A stretch of DNA of 64,000 nucleotides from Homarus americanus (Eukaryota; Arthropoda; Malacostraca; Decapoda; Nephropidae), in the NCBI RefSeq assembly GCF_018991925.1, contig NW_024737042.1, positions 19,355,298 to 19,419,297 on the forward strand, given 5' to 3'. The translations under genes were made by a program, and so were the position numbers. Positions 25,382 to 35,339 of this stretch are shown here, piece by piece. Each line of letters opens with the position of its first letter. Positions within the stretch are counted from its first letter, which is position 1. Below the pieces are notes generated by a model that saw only the letters and a list, made by a program, of their open reading frames with translations, made no database searches and was not told where the DNA came from.

Positions 25382-25726
25382 TCACAGTGCACAAACGACC
25401 ATCTTATCTGTGCCGCCCATGTGCAGAGTTGTAACTAGAGACTCTCGGCATTCATCTCTGCCTGTCCCCGCCGCCACTCGTCCGTCGCCATAGGACTTTT
25501 GGGAGTATAGGGGTTTTGGTGATGATGAGAAGTATAATGAAATGAATGATGGATGTGCGCGAGTTGATTTATGTAGTGAGGCAGGAGCGCAGGCTGCAAC
25601 CACATATCTTGGGTCTCCCTTTTCCTGATCCAGTGATGTAAGTGTTGCAACAACTGGGGAGAGGGTGATTTGTAATGGACCACCGATCGCCCAATTTGTT
25701 GGGTTTCGCCTTAGTAGCCTGTCCAT
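25382..25726 (-). pseudogene. LINE leader frame upstream of endonuclease (copy A)
   Basis: A 114-codon frame with SPVVATLTSLDQEKGDPRYV and a downstream Ser/Pro-rich segment. Copy B has the same frame (60,917-61,231) with SPVVAELASLDQVKGGPRYV. Retention in both copies suggests a real leader ORF or N-terminal extension of the family rather than chance. No zinc knuckle or coiled coil is visible, and its function is unknown. Confidence 0.5.
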
Positions 25727-25814
25727 CTTGCATTACCTTCAACCACCGGAGTAGTTATTGGATTCCCATGTTTGTTACCTCTTCCTCCTATACAGCCGTT
25801 GAGGTCTTACTGGC

Positions 25815-26510
25815 TGTTATGACCCTAGGGTAGAGCGTTACATAAACACAATTCGCTTAAGTCTTTCAAATACATCAGTATTTAATATTTCATTCTAAAT
25901 CCCAACTTCTCCCATCACAGGTTCAAGTTAATAGGTCAAAACCCAAACAAGTCAATAAAAATACGAAAATTTATTACTTATTCCCACCATCACATATGTA
26001 CATAAAATAAAATAAATAACAATAATAATAAGACGTAGATGTTTGGAAGTGACTGAGTAAAGACTGAAGGTCCAACAAGATCACACAAAATGAATATCAA
26101 GCAAAACAAATTTCAAAAGACAAATGCCAACTCCCAGAACACCAGAGAGAGGGTATAGTACTTAACTTAAGACAGCTGTGCCTAGACTGACTAGAGTGTA
26201 CCGGTATGTCACCAACGTCACCTCTCTACCGTCAAATACTGATATACTGTACTTCATCCTGATTGGCCAAAACGTATACTTTATCTAAATTACCTATTGA
26301 CATTAGTTCCAGTTATCTAACTTATGTACAAACCTAATATAATAAAAAATACAATAAAACATAATACAATGTAATAAATAAAGTTAATGCTTATATAAGG
26401 GCTCAGTTGGTGTGGGTAGTAGTGAGCGAAGCTGCCCAAGCCACCCACATACCATCCGAAACAACGAATTTCATACAAAGAACAAAAACTAATGGCGGAT
26501 ACTCGGAACA
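25815..26510 (-). repeat. 3' LTR of the Gypsy element
   Basis: 696 bp. The plus strand starts TGTTATGA and ends TCGGAACA, a near-perfect inverted terminal octamer (TGTTACGA/TCGTAACA in consensus with the other LTR). It lacks the MITE present in the 5' LTR and so shows that insertion's empty site, AAATACTGA at 26,234-26,242. Confidence 0.92.
26390..26400 (-). promoter_or_regulatory. TATA-like box in 3' LTR
   Basis: CTTATATAAG, palindromic, about 110 bp into the LTR in element orientation. The same site is kept in the 5' LTR at 31,100-31,109, where it could serve as the element's promoter (inference). Confidence 0.4.
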
Positions 26511-26524
26511 TCCCTCTCCTTTTC
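26511..26524 (-). promoter_or_regulatory. Polypurine tract of the Gypsy element
   Basis: Fourteen uninterrupted purines, GAAAAGGAGAGGGA on the minus strand, directly abut the LTR start TGTT. This is the expected site for plus-strand DNA priming and confirms the element's polarity. Confidence 0.85.
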
Positions 26525-26564
26525 TAAAAAGTTCCGAACAAAAGGAGAAAGCTTTTATACATCA

Positions 26565-27300
26565 TGGGACAGGGTGTCTGCCAAAAGATCGTCTTTCCCT
26601 TTAATAGGTTTCAGTTCAATATTGAAGAGCTGCTGTGCTAAAGCTCACCTAAGTAACCTTGGATTTTTATTTCTCATCCTCTGTACAAATTGTAAAGGAT
26701 TATAATCTGTATACACCTCTATGGTATATAGTGAACCCTCAACATACACTGCAAACTTTTCTAAAGCCAAGAAAAGTCCCAAAGCCTCCTTTTCTATTGT
26801 AGCATAACCACGCTGATACAGTTTCAGTTTCACACTGTGGAAGCAAACTGGGTGTAGTATACCTTTTTCAACTCTAGCAACACAGCACCCACATCACAGG
26901 CATCATCTTGAATCACAAAAGGATTGTCCAAATCTGGCACTTTTAACACTGGACTGGAGGTTAATAGATGCTTAAGGGTTTCAAATGCAACCTGACATGC
27001 TTTTGTCCACAAATATCTCCTTTTTGGGCTGACTAAGTCTGTCAAAGGAAGCGACACTTGCGCATAGTTCTTGCAAAACCTTCGGTAGAATTCTGTTATA
27101 CTGAGGAACCTACGCAAAGCCTTTCGATCTGCAGGAGGCGTGAGTCGCTGTAGAGCCTCTCTCTTTGCACCTACCTTGGCCCACCACATGGCCAAGCTAG
27201 GTGAGGATTACATGGCCAAACTCACTTTTAGCCAGGTTGTCAGTGAAGTTGTACTCCGACAGGCGGGCGAAAAGTGGACGAAGTCGCTCCGTGTGTTCTT
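26565..27300 (-). pseudogene. Gypsy RT thumb and RNase H remnant
   Basis: In minus-strand order this begins with EEHTERLRPLFARLSEYNF and LAKSEFGH (about 27,300-27,230). Next comes LGHVVGQG with a stop just before it. The tether follows in a shifted frame, with ALRRFLSITEFYRRFCKNY, PLTDLVSPKRRYLW and PVLKVPDLDNPFVIQDDA (27,195-26,830). RNase H follows with YATIEKEALGLFLALEKF and VYTDYNPLQFV (26,833-26,645). A TGA near 26,644, at a position usually tryptophan in the family, interrupts the last segment. That segment continues to KGKDDLLADTLSHDV and a TAA at about 26,560. Nothing like integrase follows. Confidence 0.88.
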
Positions 27301-27301
27301 C

Positions 27302-27880
27302 TCAAGTAACTGCTGTCACTAGTAAGTCTTCCAGGTAGGCACAGACACCAGCCCTTTGGAATGTCCCAGGAGCACTGCGAAGCCCAAAGGGGAGGACTTT
27401 GTACTGCCAAAGCCCATCAGGAGTGACGAAGGCAGTAATTCTCTTGGATTCCTCCGTCAGCTTCACTTGATAGTACCCCTTCATCAGATCGAGCTTCTTG
27501 ATGAACTTTCCCTGCCCGATGCTGTCAAGTATGTAGTCTATACGAGGGAGAGAATAGGAGTCAGCCCTGGTCACATCATTTACCCGTCTGTAGTCTGTAC
27601 ACATGCGGAAGGAGTCGTCGGATTTTGACACCAGCACGCATGGTGACGCCCAGTCACTGTCGCTTGGTTCGAGGAGTTTGGTTTGAAGCGAATAGTCCAG
27701 TTCCTTCCTCAGAATGATCCTCTTGACATCTTCTACCCGTAGCTGTGAGAGATGTAAAACTTTAGAAGAGGTATCATCTAAAGTCTGTGAATTGTATAGA
27801 TTAACTGGAACCTCCCCCAGGAAATCTTGCTCTTGTTCCTGTGGCTCCTGGGTCTCCATAAAACATACAATCGCTTCCAT
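27302..27880 (-). pseudogene. Gypsy reverse transcriptase, central part
   Basis: A 192-codon open frame. Landmarks are DWASPCVLVSKSDDSFRMC, TDYRRVNDVTRADSYSLPRI, FIKKLDLMKGYYQVKL (catalytic Asp retained), AFVTPDGLWQYKVLPFGLRS, and then a shortened segment to AYLEDLLV. The usual YLDD box therefore reads YLED, and about ten residues between FQRA and the box are missing compared with typical family members. The first ~60 residues are the linker that normally follows integrase in this group. It cannot be active. Confidence 0.93.
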
Positions 27881-27894
27881 GGAGTACTAGAGCT

Positions 27895-28040
27895 TCCGCC
27901 TATTCACATGCCAGTCTTCCCCAGCAGGTACTGAAGGTGGTCTAAATTTCCTCATCAATAGGCCAGAGTCAGAATAGTAACAAACAGGCAAGTTATCAGC
28001 TTCCTCCTTGCTTACAGCACTGTTACTCAGCTCTAACAAC
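27895..28040 (-). pseudogene. Integrase N-terminal leader fragment between protease and RT
   Basis: The minus strand from about 28,035 reads SDQESDPELLELSNSAVSKE and, further on, YYSDSGLLMRKFRPPSVPAG, followed by EDWHVNRR. A YY..GLLMRKWRP..PA..W layout is the stretch that precedes the HHCC zinc finger of many Ty3/Gypsy integrases. It lies upstream of RT, not downstream of RNase H, and is followed by a TAG near 27,890 and the RT linker. The HHCC finger and DDE core are absent, so roughly a kilobase is probably deleted (inference). Confidence 0.6.
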
Positions 28041-28371
28041 TCTGGATCACTTTCCTGATCAGAAATAAATTTTTCCTATTTATGGGTACTTGTTCTATAG
28101 GGTTTACATCAATAATCAACGTTAAATCAACACTAGATGAGAGCGAGTTGTCAAATACGTCACCAGTGACTACAGGGGGATTATCGCCGCTGTCGCTACT
28201 GGCTTCCGTCAAATACGAGTCTCTGTCATTAACAGAGTTGTCTTGCGACACATATAGGTCCCTAATATCAAAGTCATTTACATCACAAACTGCGCCACTT
28301 GTGTCAGCTACATTATGAACAGGGTCAACGCGAGTATTCTGCTCTTCTCTAAGCGACATACTGTTCTTCAA
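28041..28371 (-). pseudogene. Acidic linker between protease and integrase leader
   Basis: A 112-codon frame rich in Asp, Ser and Val (for example SDSGDNPPVVTGDVFDNSLS) ending FLIRKVIQSC. It has no recognised fold and sits where protease-integrase spacer sequence is expected. The frame changes at its end into the integrase leader. Confidence 0.55.
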
Positions 28372-28708
28372 GCAATTTAGTGTTATTGTCCACCGTCGGA
28401 GTCATGGTCACTACAGAATCCGGGACAACACGAGTACAGGCAATGTCATTAGCGAGCAAGAAGGTAACACCAGATACAGGGAGAGAGTCTTGGACACCAA
28501 CAGTCACCCACTGAGAAACCTTGTCGCTCCTCAAGAACATCTTACATAAAGGAACAGTGACTGCACCACCGACACCATTACTGGCACTTTCCACACAGGG
28601 AAAGGCACCTTTCAACAGAATACTATGGTTAGCAGCGGTGTCTCGCAAAATCCGAACAGGGTACCGAACATCATACACTGGACTCATCACTTGAGACAGT
28701 CCCGTCAA
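28349..28708 (-). pseudogene. Gypsy aspartic protease remnant
   Basis: A 119-codon frame with PVRILRDTAANHSILLKGAF. The retroviral-type protease signature LxDTGAxxS is recognisable as LRDTAANHS, with the Gly after DT replaced by Ala. A plausible flap region and the C-terminal LLANDIACTRVVPD (normally an LLGNDLAG-like block) follow. It lies after the gag zinc knuckle and before the integrase leader. Confidence 0.8.
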
Positions 28709-28854
28709 ATATAAATGACTCGAGTAAATCTTCCTTCGAGTAAGAACTAACTGACTTAGGGTCTAACTTTTCCAGCTGCACGAATGAAAGAACAGAATTT
28801 CCCCTTTTATTCTTGAGCTTTGGGCAATTAGCAATAACGTGACCTATCTATTTA

Positions 28855-29500
28855 CAGTAGAAACAGATCATTTGACTCATACGCTCAAACCTCGGTTATT
28901 TTTGTTCCGAGCCACAACGGACATTTACTTTACTCGAGGCAGATGCCCTTGTATCTTCAAACTCATCCTGCTTACCACCCTTGTTCCTAGTTAAATGACT
29001 TTGAAACTTAACATTCTTACGAGTCAACGCATAACCGTCTGCCAGAGCTGCTGCTCTTTGCACATCTGTAACCTCTCTCTCTTCCAAGTATAACTGAATG
29101 TCTCGTGGGAGGGCTCTCTTAAATTGCTCTAAAATGATCAACTCAATCAACTCTTCATAAGAGCTTACCCCACTACTCTTATCCGTCTTCCAAACATCTT
29201 ACAAAGACGGTACATGAATTCATTATATGACTGTGACTCTAGTTTTCTCTCATTTCTAAATTTCACTCTGTAGTGTTCCGAAATCAACTCATAGACCTTC
29301 AAAATAACCTCTTTAACCTCTTCATAATTTAAAAAAAAATTTCAGCCGATAAAAAAAAAAGACTGACCTAGCTGCACCTTTAAACACAGTCTAAATCACT
29401 GCCACCCAGGATATTTCAGGCCACTTGAATGACTTAGCTACCTTCTCAAACTGCCGGAAAAGTTCTTCTGGGTCATCTTCGTCAAACTGAGGTACTAGTC
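28855..29500 (-). pseudogene. Gypsy gag C-terminal part with zinc knuckle
   Basis: Near 29,495-29,430 VPQFDEDDPEELFRQFEKVA matches the start of a capsid-like gag domain. 29,150-28,896 has FKRALPRDIQLYLEEREVTD and QRAAALADGYALTRK, the SCAN-like helix segment common in this gag group. At about 28,870-28,830 CFYCK, a stop, IGH and IANC form a CX2CX4HX4C zinc knuckle interrupted by a TAG. Frameshifts occur around 29,150-29,400, including an A8-9 run near 29,331-29,360. Confidence 0.82.
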
Positions 29501-29694
29501 ACAAATGTTTAGTGATGTGAAACACTGACTGATCACAGTCCTGAATACTGTCATTGTTGCTAGGCCTTGCTACTGCTACTCTACCTTTCACCTCAAGGGT
29601 TTTTTGCTTTCCCTCCTCCATGGCTAACTCATGTGCTCTCTTTTCCTAATATAACCTTAACTCATGTTTTATGCTTTTTCTTCTCTATGGCGAA

Positions 29695-30054
29695 CTAATT
29701 TGCTCTCATGGCTAACTCATTTTCTTTCATGGCTAACCCATGTTGCATCATCAGCTTTCGCAATTCTAAACTATTCCTAATGTCCACACTAGTTCCAGTA
29801 TCAAATACACGTAACCAAAGGGCGTCCTCTGAAATAATTTCTTCCCGCACCAGCTCTGTAAGTACAGCATTTTGTATTGCTGACTTACGCTGACCCTTAT
29901 GGACGATAATTCCATAATGGCTAGCACTGTTAATCCAGTCTATTTTATGTAACTGATCGGGGCAAGGAACCTCTAGTGAGGGATCATTAACGAGTCTTTC
30001 CAGGGAAAACATGATGACGGACCAAATCAAATGACACGTCACTAGGTTACACAC
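29695..30054 (-). pseudogene. Gypsy gag N-terminal fragment
   Basis: A 119-codon frame. The better start is the internal Met at MFSLERLVNDPSLEVPCPDQ (about 30,012). It continues with an ALWLRVFDTGTS segment and ends in repeated KENELAMRAN helices. Position immediately inside the 5' LTR and the following capsid fragment identify it as gag. The exact fold is unknown. Confidence 0.65.
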
Positions 30055-30202
30055 AAAAAATCACGGTAGGAAAACAACAGAACATTTGATTAATATCAGT
30101 CACAACACATTACACAGCAATGTCATATAATGATGGTGTTTGTTTCCAACCTGTAACTTGACACATTATCCTTAGACTCCCTGGTCAAGCCTCCATTAAT
30201 TA

Positions 30203-31221
30203 TTTTACGACCCTTGGGTAGATCGTTATATAAACACAAATCACTTAAGACTTTCAACTATATCAGTATTATTATTATATTCATAAACCCAGGTTCTCCC
30301 AACAAAGGTCAAGTTAACAGGTCAAAACCGCAACAAGTCAATAAAAATATAAACATTATTTAAATTATTCCCACCATCACATATGTAGATAAAATAAAAT
30401 AAATAACAATAATAATTCGACAAGATGTTTGGAAGTGATGAGTAAGAACTGAAGGTCCAACTAGATCACACAAAATCAATATCAAGCAAAACGAATCTCA
30501 AAAGTCAAATGCCAATTCCCAAAACACCAGAGAGAGAGTATACTACTTACCTTAAGACAGCTGTGCCTAGACTGACTAGATTGTACCGGTAGGTCACCGA
30601 CGTCACCTCTCTACCGCCAAATACACCTTTTCACAGAGCCGTTGAGACATTGTTGCATAACTATTTGACAAATTCCATAACCGAATGAACAGACAGAACA
30701 CATATCGAATGACAATCTAAAATAACTGTCGGTGGTATGTCATTCTCCAATTGTTACATTCTCAAAGTATATGTAGATTGTCGGTTTATTGTTCACGTCT
30801 GTCAACTTCTAACTTATGTCAATCATCTCCGTTAGCATGAACGAACAGTTATTTTACATTGTCATTCGATATGTGTTCTGTCTGTCATTTGGTTATGAAA
30901 TTTGTCAAATAGTTATGTAACAATGTCTCAACGGATATGTGAAAAGGTGTACTGACGTACTATATCCTGATTGGCCAAAACGTAAACTTTAACTAAATTA
31001 CCTATTGACATTAGTTCCAGTTATCTTACCTATATACAGACCTAATAAAATAAAAACAATACAATAAAACACAATACAATGTAATAAATAAAGTTAATAC
31101 TTATATAAGGGCTTAGTTGGTGTGGGTGAGTAGTGAGCGAAGCTGCTCGAGACACCCACACACCATCCGAAACAACGAATTTTATACAAAGAACAGAAAC
31201 TAATGGCGGACACTCGTAACA
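30203..31221 (-). repeat. 5' LTR of the Gypsy element (with MITE)
   Basis: About 691 bp after removing the 328-bp MITE plus its duplicated TA. It aligns end to end with the 3' LTR but with many substitutions, so the insertion is not recent. The outer end TCGTAACA is intact. The inner end has lost the TG (TTTTACGA). Confidence 0.92.
30624..30949. mobile_element. 326-bp MITE with TA target duplication
   Basis: Terminal inverted repeats of about 105 bp start CACCTTTTCACA and end TGTGAAAAGGTG. The arms differ at only a few positions. It is flanked by TA on both sides (30,622-30,623 and 30,950-30,951), and the sister LTR shows the unoccupied site with one TA. TA duplications are typical of Tc1/mariner-type transposition. 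The terminal CACC is not the classic CAGT, so the superfamily is tentative. No coding capacity. Confidence 0.93.
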
Positions 31222-31647
31222 CTGGAGCTGTGTAAGTGTGTCTCTCTGTTGCAGCGCTCCACCACAGACTTTTCGTTTGGGGTTTACTCCCGTAGCCTTG
31301 TACCTATCAGGGTTATTCTGCAAGGCAGCGGGTTTGTTGTTGGTAGGCGCCAGGACGTGTCCACATGCCAGTGGCCTGTGACCCGTCCCTCTGAGGCCCA
31401 CTGCTGCCTGGAGATTCCCTGCTGGTCTAGACGAGGCACCCAGTTACCTTGTGTTACCACGAGGAGGTACAGCAGCAGTCTTGACGGTGAAGACACTCTG
31501 TACTGGCAAGGGAGGACTTATACAAGTCGCATCCCTGTTCGCTATGAGGGCTAGCCAACGGCGGTAGCTAAAAGCAAAAGAGAGCTAGCAGTGCTCGCAC
31601 CTTAACACTCATATAATGATGCCACACTAGACGCATTACACCACCTG

Positions 31648-31655
<8 letters not shown>
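31221..31655 (-). mobile_element. LINE copy A, 5' part
   Basis: Continuation of copy A beyond the Gypsy insertion. It aligns with 61,258-61,665 of copy B, sharing TAGGCGCCAGGACGTGTCCA and GCACCTTAACACT. Copy A has about 25 bp (near 31,290-31,315) that B lacks. It ends next to a (CA)n tract, as does copy B. Confidence 0.85.

Positions 31656-31687
<32 letters not shown>
31651..31687 (+). repeat. (CA)n microsatellite at LINE copy A 5' end
   Basis: About 18 CA units directly abut the LINE 5' boundary. The Cys/Val frame crossing it is an artefact. Confidence 0.95.
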
Positions 31688-31689
<2 letters not shown>

Positions 31690-32085
31690 TAAAATTCTAT
31701 AAACAAGTTGAAAGGGCAGAGAGGTCCAGCCATCACCGTTATGTACGTCAAACAATAGAACAAAGGCATAACTCGGCTGCTGTGAGGACCAGAGCACCAC
31801 AGAACCACTACTGGGATCATCTGACGGAGTGTTAAACTTAGATGTTCACGAAGATATGAAAAAATATTCCTTGCCGTATCGTTTGGCTGTAGGTCGTCAC
31901 ATGTCACTGGGAACTATGAAGACCTTCACTTTGTCTTGAAAAACATGGCGCTTCAATTAAGAATAAGAGTAATGCAGCGATAAACTTTCTTTTTCATTTG
32001 ATCTGAAGGAAAATTATTTCTATGTTTATATAAATCTGTCCACTCTACGTATGTGTAAAAATATGACCTATTTAGACTTATGTAT

Positions 32086-32116
<31 letters not shown>

Positions 32117-32379
32117 GATAATATTACGTCCACGTTCAGTGAAAGTTAAAATCATAATATAGTATTTATATAAGAAATGAGAACGACGAATAAAACTAGA
32201 GAGAGGAAAGAAAAATATATTAAGAAACACACAGGAAGCTAAACCTACCATCTCCCCCTTGATGACACAAGAAGACAAACAAGAACATCAACACCGGAGG
32301 ACAATAATGTTGGCCAGCCTTATGAGAAGAATGATCTCACCTCAATAAACAAACTCATATATTTCTCATAGCATAAAAA
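31688..32379. other. Spacer with (GT)n
   Basis: No gene recognised. (GT)n of about 16 units at 32,085-32,116. Confidence 0.5.
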
Positions 32380-34750
32380 CAAACCATCACCCCTGTAGCC
32401 AAACACTCCATCACTAAATCTAGTCAAACAATCCATCACCCATGTAGCCAAACAACCGATCACTCCATCTAACCAAACAATCCATCACCACTGTAGCCCA
32501 ACATAACATTACCCCTGTAGCCAAACATCCCGTAACTCCTGTAGCCAAACACCCCATCACCCCTGTAGCCAAACACCCCATCACCCATGTAGCCAAACAC
32601 CGCATCACCCATGTAGCCAAACACCCCATCACCTATGTAGCAAAACACCCCATCACCCCTGTAGCCAAACACCCCATCACCTATGTAGCCAAACACCATC
32701 ACATCATCTAGCCAAACACCTCATCACCCTTAGAAGCCAAACTCCCCATATCCCCTACATCCAAAATGACCCCATCACCCTTGTAGTCAAACGCCCCATC
32801 ACCCCTGTAGTCAAACACCCCATCACTTCTAATCTCGCTAACCACCCCATCACCCTTTAGCCAAACACCCCATATCCCCAGCCAAACACTCATCACCCCC
32901 AGCCAAACACCCCATCACCCTGTAGCCAAACACCCCATCAACTCATCTAGCCAACACCCCATCACCCCTGTAGCCAAACACCCCATCACCTCATCTAGCT
33001 AAACATCCCATCACCTTAGTCAAACGCTCCATCACCACTGTAGCTAAACACCTATCACCATGTAACCAAACACCCCATCACCCCTGAAGCCAAACAACCC
33101 ATCTCCTGTAACCAACACCCCATCACCCATGTAGACAAACTCCTCATCATCAATTGATGTAGGAACACCCCATCACCCTCTAGAAGTCAAACACCCTATC
33201 ACCCCATGTAGCTAACACCCCATCACCACTGTAGCCAAACACCCCATCACCCTATGTAGATAAACACACCATCACCCCTGTAGCTAAACACTCTATCACC
33301 CTATAGATAAACACCCCATCACCCCTATAGCCAAAAACACCCTATCACCCTATGTAGATAAACACCCCAACACCCCAGTAGCCAAACAACCATCACCCCT
33401 GTAGGCTAAACACCCCATCACCCCTGTAACCAAACACCCTAACACCCATGTAGCCAAACACCTATCACCCTTGTAGCCAAACTCCCCATATCCCATATCC
33501 AAACACCCCATCACCCTTTGTAGTCAAACGTCCCATCACCCCTGTTGTCAAACACCCCATCACTTAATCTAGCCAACCACCTCATCACCCTTTAACAAAC
33601 ACCATATCCCTGTAGCCAAACACCCATCACCCTGTAGCCAAACACCCCATCAACTCATTCAGCCAAACACCCATCACCCCCAGCCAAACACCATCACCTC
33701 ATCTAGCCAAACATCCCCATCACCTTTTGTAGCTCAAACGCTCCCCACTACCACTTCTGTGAAGCTAAACACCCCATCACTATGTAACCAAACACCCCAT
33801 CACCCTGAAGCCAAAACAACCCATCTCCTGTAACCAAAACACCCCAACAACGGCGAGACAAACTCCTCATCACCCGATGTAGAACACCCATCACCCTTGT
33901 AGGTCAAACACCCCATCACCCTATGTAGCTAACACTCATCACCACTGTAGCCAAACACCCTATCATCTTAAGATAAATATCACCTGGGGTTTCCCCCCCA
34001 TCACCCGGCCAGCTCAGGTGCTCACGTCTACCCTCTGCAGTGAAACCAGCAACACTCAAAACCCATCACTTCTGTAGCCAAGCACCTTCACCCCTGTAAA
34101 CTAAACACCTTATCACCCTATGTAGATAAACACGCCATCACCTCAGTAACCTGAACACCTGTCATCCTATGGAGATAAACACCCTATTACCTCTCTAGCT
34201 AAACTTCCCATCACCCCATATATGTAAACACCCCATCACCCCTGTAGCCAAACACCCCATAACCCCTATAGCCCCATCACCTCATCTAGCCAAACACCCC
34301 ATCACCCCTGTAGCCAAACAGCCGATCACCCTATATAGATAAACACCCATCACCCCAGTAGCCAACACCCATCACCACTGTAGCCAAACACCCTATTACC
34401 CCTGTGACCAAACATCCTGTATCACCTCTTAGCCAAACACCCCATCACCCTGTAGGCCAAACAACCCATCACCTGTTTAGCCAAACACCCCATCACCCTC
34501 TGTAGCCACAAACACTCCTTCATCCCCGTAGCCAAACACCTCCTTACCCCCTGCAGAACTGCCAACCCATCACCTCATCTACCAATACACCTCATCACCC
34601 ATTCTAGCTAAACACCGCAATACTCCCAGCCAAACACCCCATCACTTCTTCTAGCTAAACATCCCATCACCCCCTGTAGCCACCACCCTTCATCCTGTAG
34701 CCAACACCTCATCACCCTGCAACCAAACACCATCACCCACCTGTACCAAC
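32380..34750 (+). repeat. 24-bp satellite, block 1
   Basis: Roughly 90-100 imperfect copies of a 24-bp unit with core CCCATCACCCCTGTAGCCAA. Variants include TATGTAGATAAA, CATCTAGCC and many 1-4-bp indels. It is C/A-rich on the plus strand. Short minus-strand frames with GDGVFGY repeats are artefacts. It contains a 90-bp foreign insert at 33,978-34,066. Confidence 0.95.
33978..34066 (+). mobile_element. Fragment of LINE-C 5' region inside the satellite
   Basis: Resembles 34,800-34,885 just inside LINE-C. Shared words are TATCACCT, GCCAGC, CTCA, TCTACCCTCTG, GTGAAACCA and CTCAAAA. It probably came from an independent insertion, or from duplication of the 34.75-kb junction during array rearrangement. 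Confidence 0.6.
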
Positions 34751-35339
34751 CCCCAAGCCCCTCGAGACCCTCCTACTGGAGGGGGAACCAGCCATTGTTG
34801 CTATCACCTACGGAGTTTTCCTGCCAGCCAACTCAAGTACCTCCACATGTCTACCCTCTGTGGTGGAAACCAAAGTATTCTCAAAATCGAGTGACAGGAG
34901 CACCTCCCACCATATATCTGGGAATCACCTCAACTGTCATCCTAATTTGCTGGTTGTAGTACTGTGAGTACGTTACCCCCCACTCATTATAATGTTCTTA
35001 GATCTTCCTTTTCACACCCTCAGTGACCCTGAGTTTTACTGTTCCTTAATCAGTATCAATGTCCCCACAATAATTATGCTAGTGTCATTCCCTTTAGATG
35101 TGCTAGATCGTATGTATTACACCATTTACCCATGGTGTCGACACACACTCTACACGATCCTGGTGTATTTCTACAAAACTCATTGGCTACACCAACCCAA
35201 ACTGTAACTATTACTTTCCTGACTCCCTGAGTTTAGTTCTAGTCTCCTACCACCTCATCTTCCTTGATTAGCCATAACATCAGCAGTATCCTCCTTCATC
35301 TAGATACCTTTTAGATCAGTGCTTATTTTCTGTTGCCCA

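Larger units (their letters stand above)
21983..25813 (-). mobile_element. LINE copy A, 3' part (interrupted APE-type non-LTR retrotransposon)
   Basis: Minus-strand LINE running from the endonuclease (about 25.1 kb) through RT to a 3' end near 21,983. The 3' end carries a short (AGT)n tail instead of poly(A). It aligns colinearly with copy B (57,509-61,670). Its 5' portion continues at 31,221-31,655, beyond an inserted Gypsy element. Coding blocks are split over many frames by stops and indels, so it is inactive. An APE-like endonuclease, an RT and a microsatellite tail fit RTE-like or related clades. I do not assign the clade. Confidence 0.85.
25814..31220 (-). mobile_element. Ty3/Gypsy LTR retrotransposon, Gmr1-like order, defective
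   Basis: Minus-strand element with two LTRs (25,815-26,510 and 30,203-31,221), a polypurine tract, and gag, protease, RT and RNase H remnants. It is inserted in LINE copy A and flanked by a 5-bp ACTGG duplication (25,809-25,813 and 31,221-31,225). Copy B has the uninterrupted sequence near 61,258. An integrase leader lies between protease and RT, and RNase H ends about 50 bp before the polypurine tract. This is the order known from Gmr1-like Ty3/Gypsy elements. The integrase catalytic core is missing, and stops and frameshifts occur throughout. Confidence 0.9.

Noticed and set aside
26511..26640. Integrase after RNase H in the Gypsy element
   Set aside because: Only about 50 bp separate the RNase H stop from the polypurine tract, and the sequence shows no integrase motif.
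30150..30202. Primer-binding site of the Gypsy element (TGGAGGCTTGACC on the minus strand)
   Set aside because: It lies near the inner end of the 5' LTR and begins with TGG, but I cannot match it to a known tRNA 3' end and the LTR edge is mutated here.
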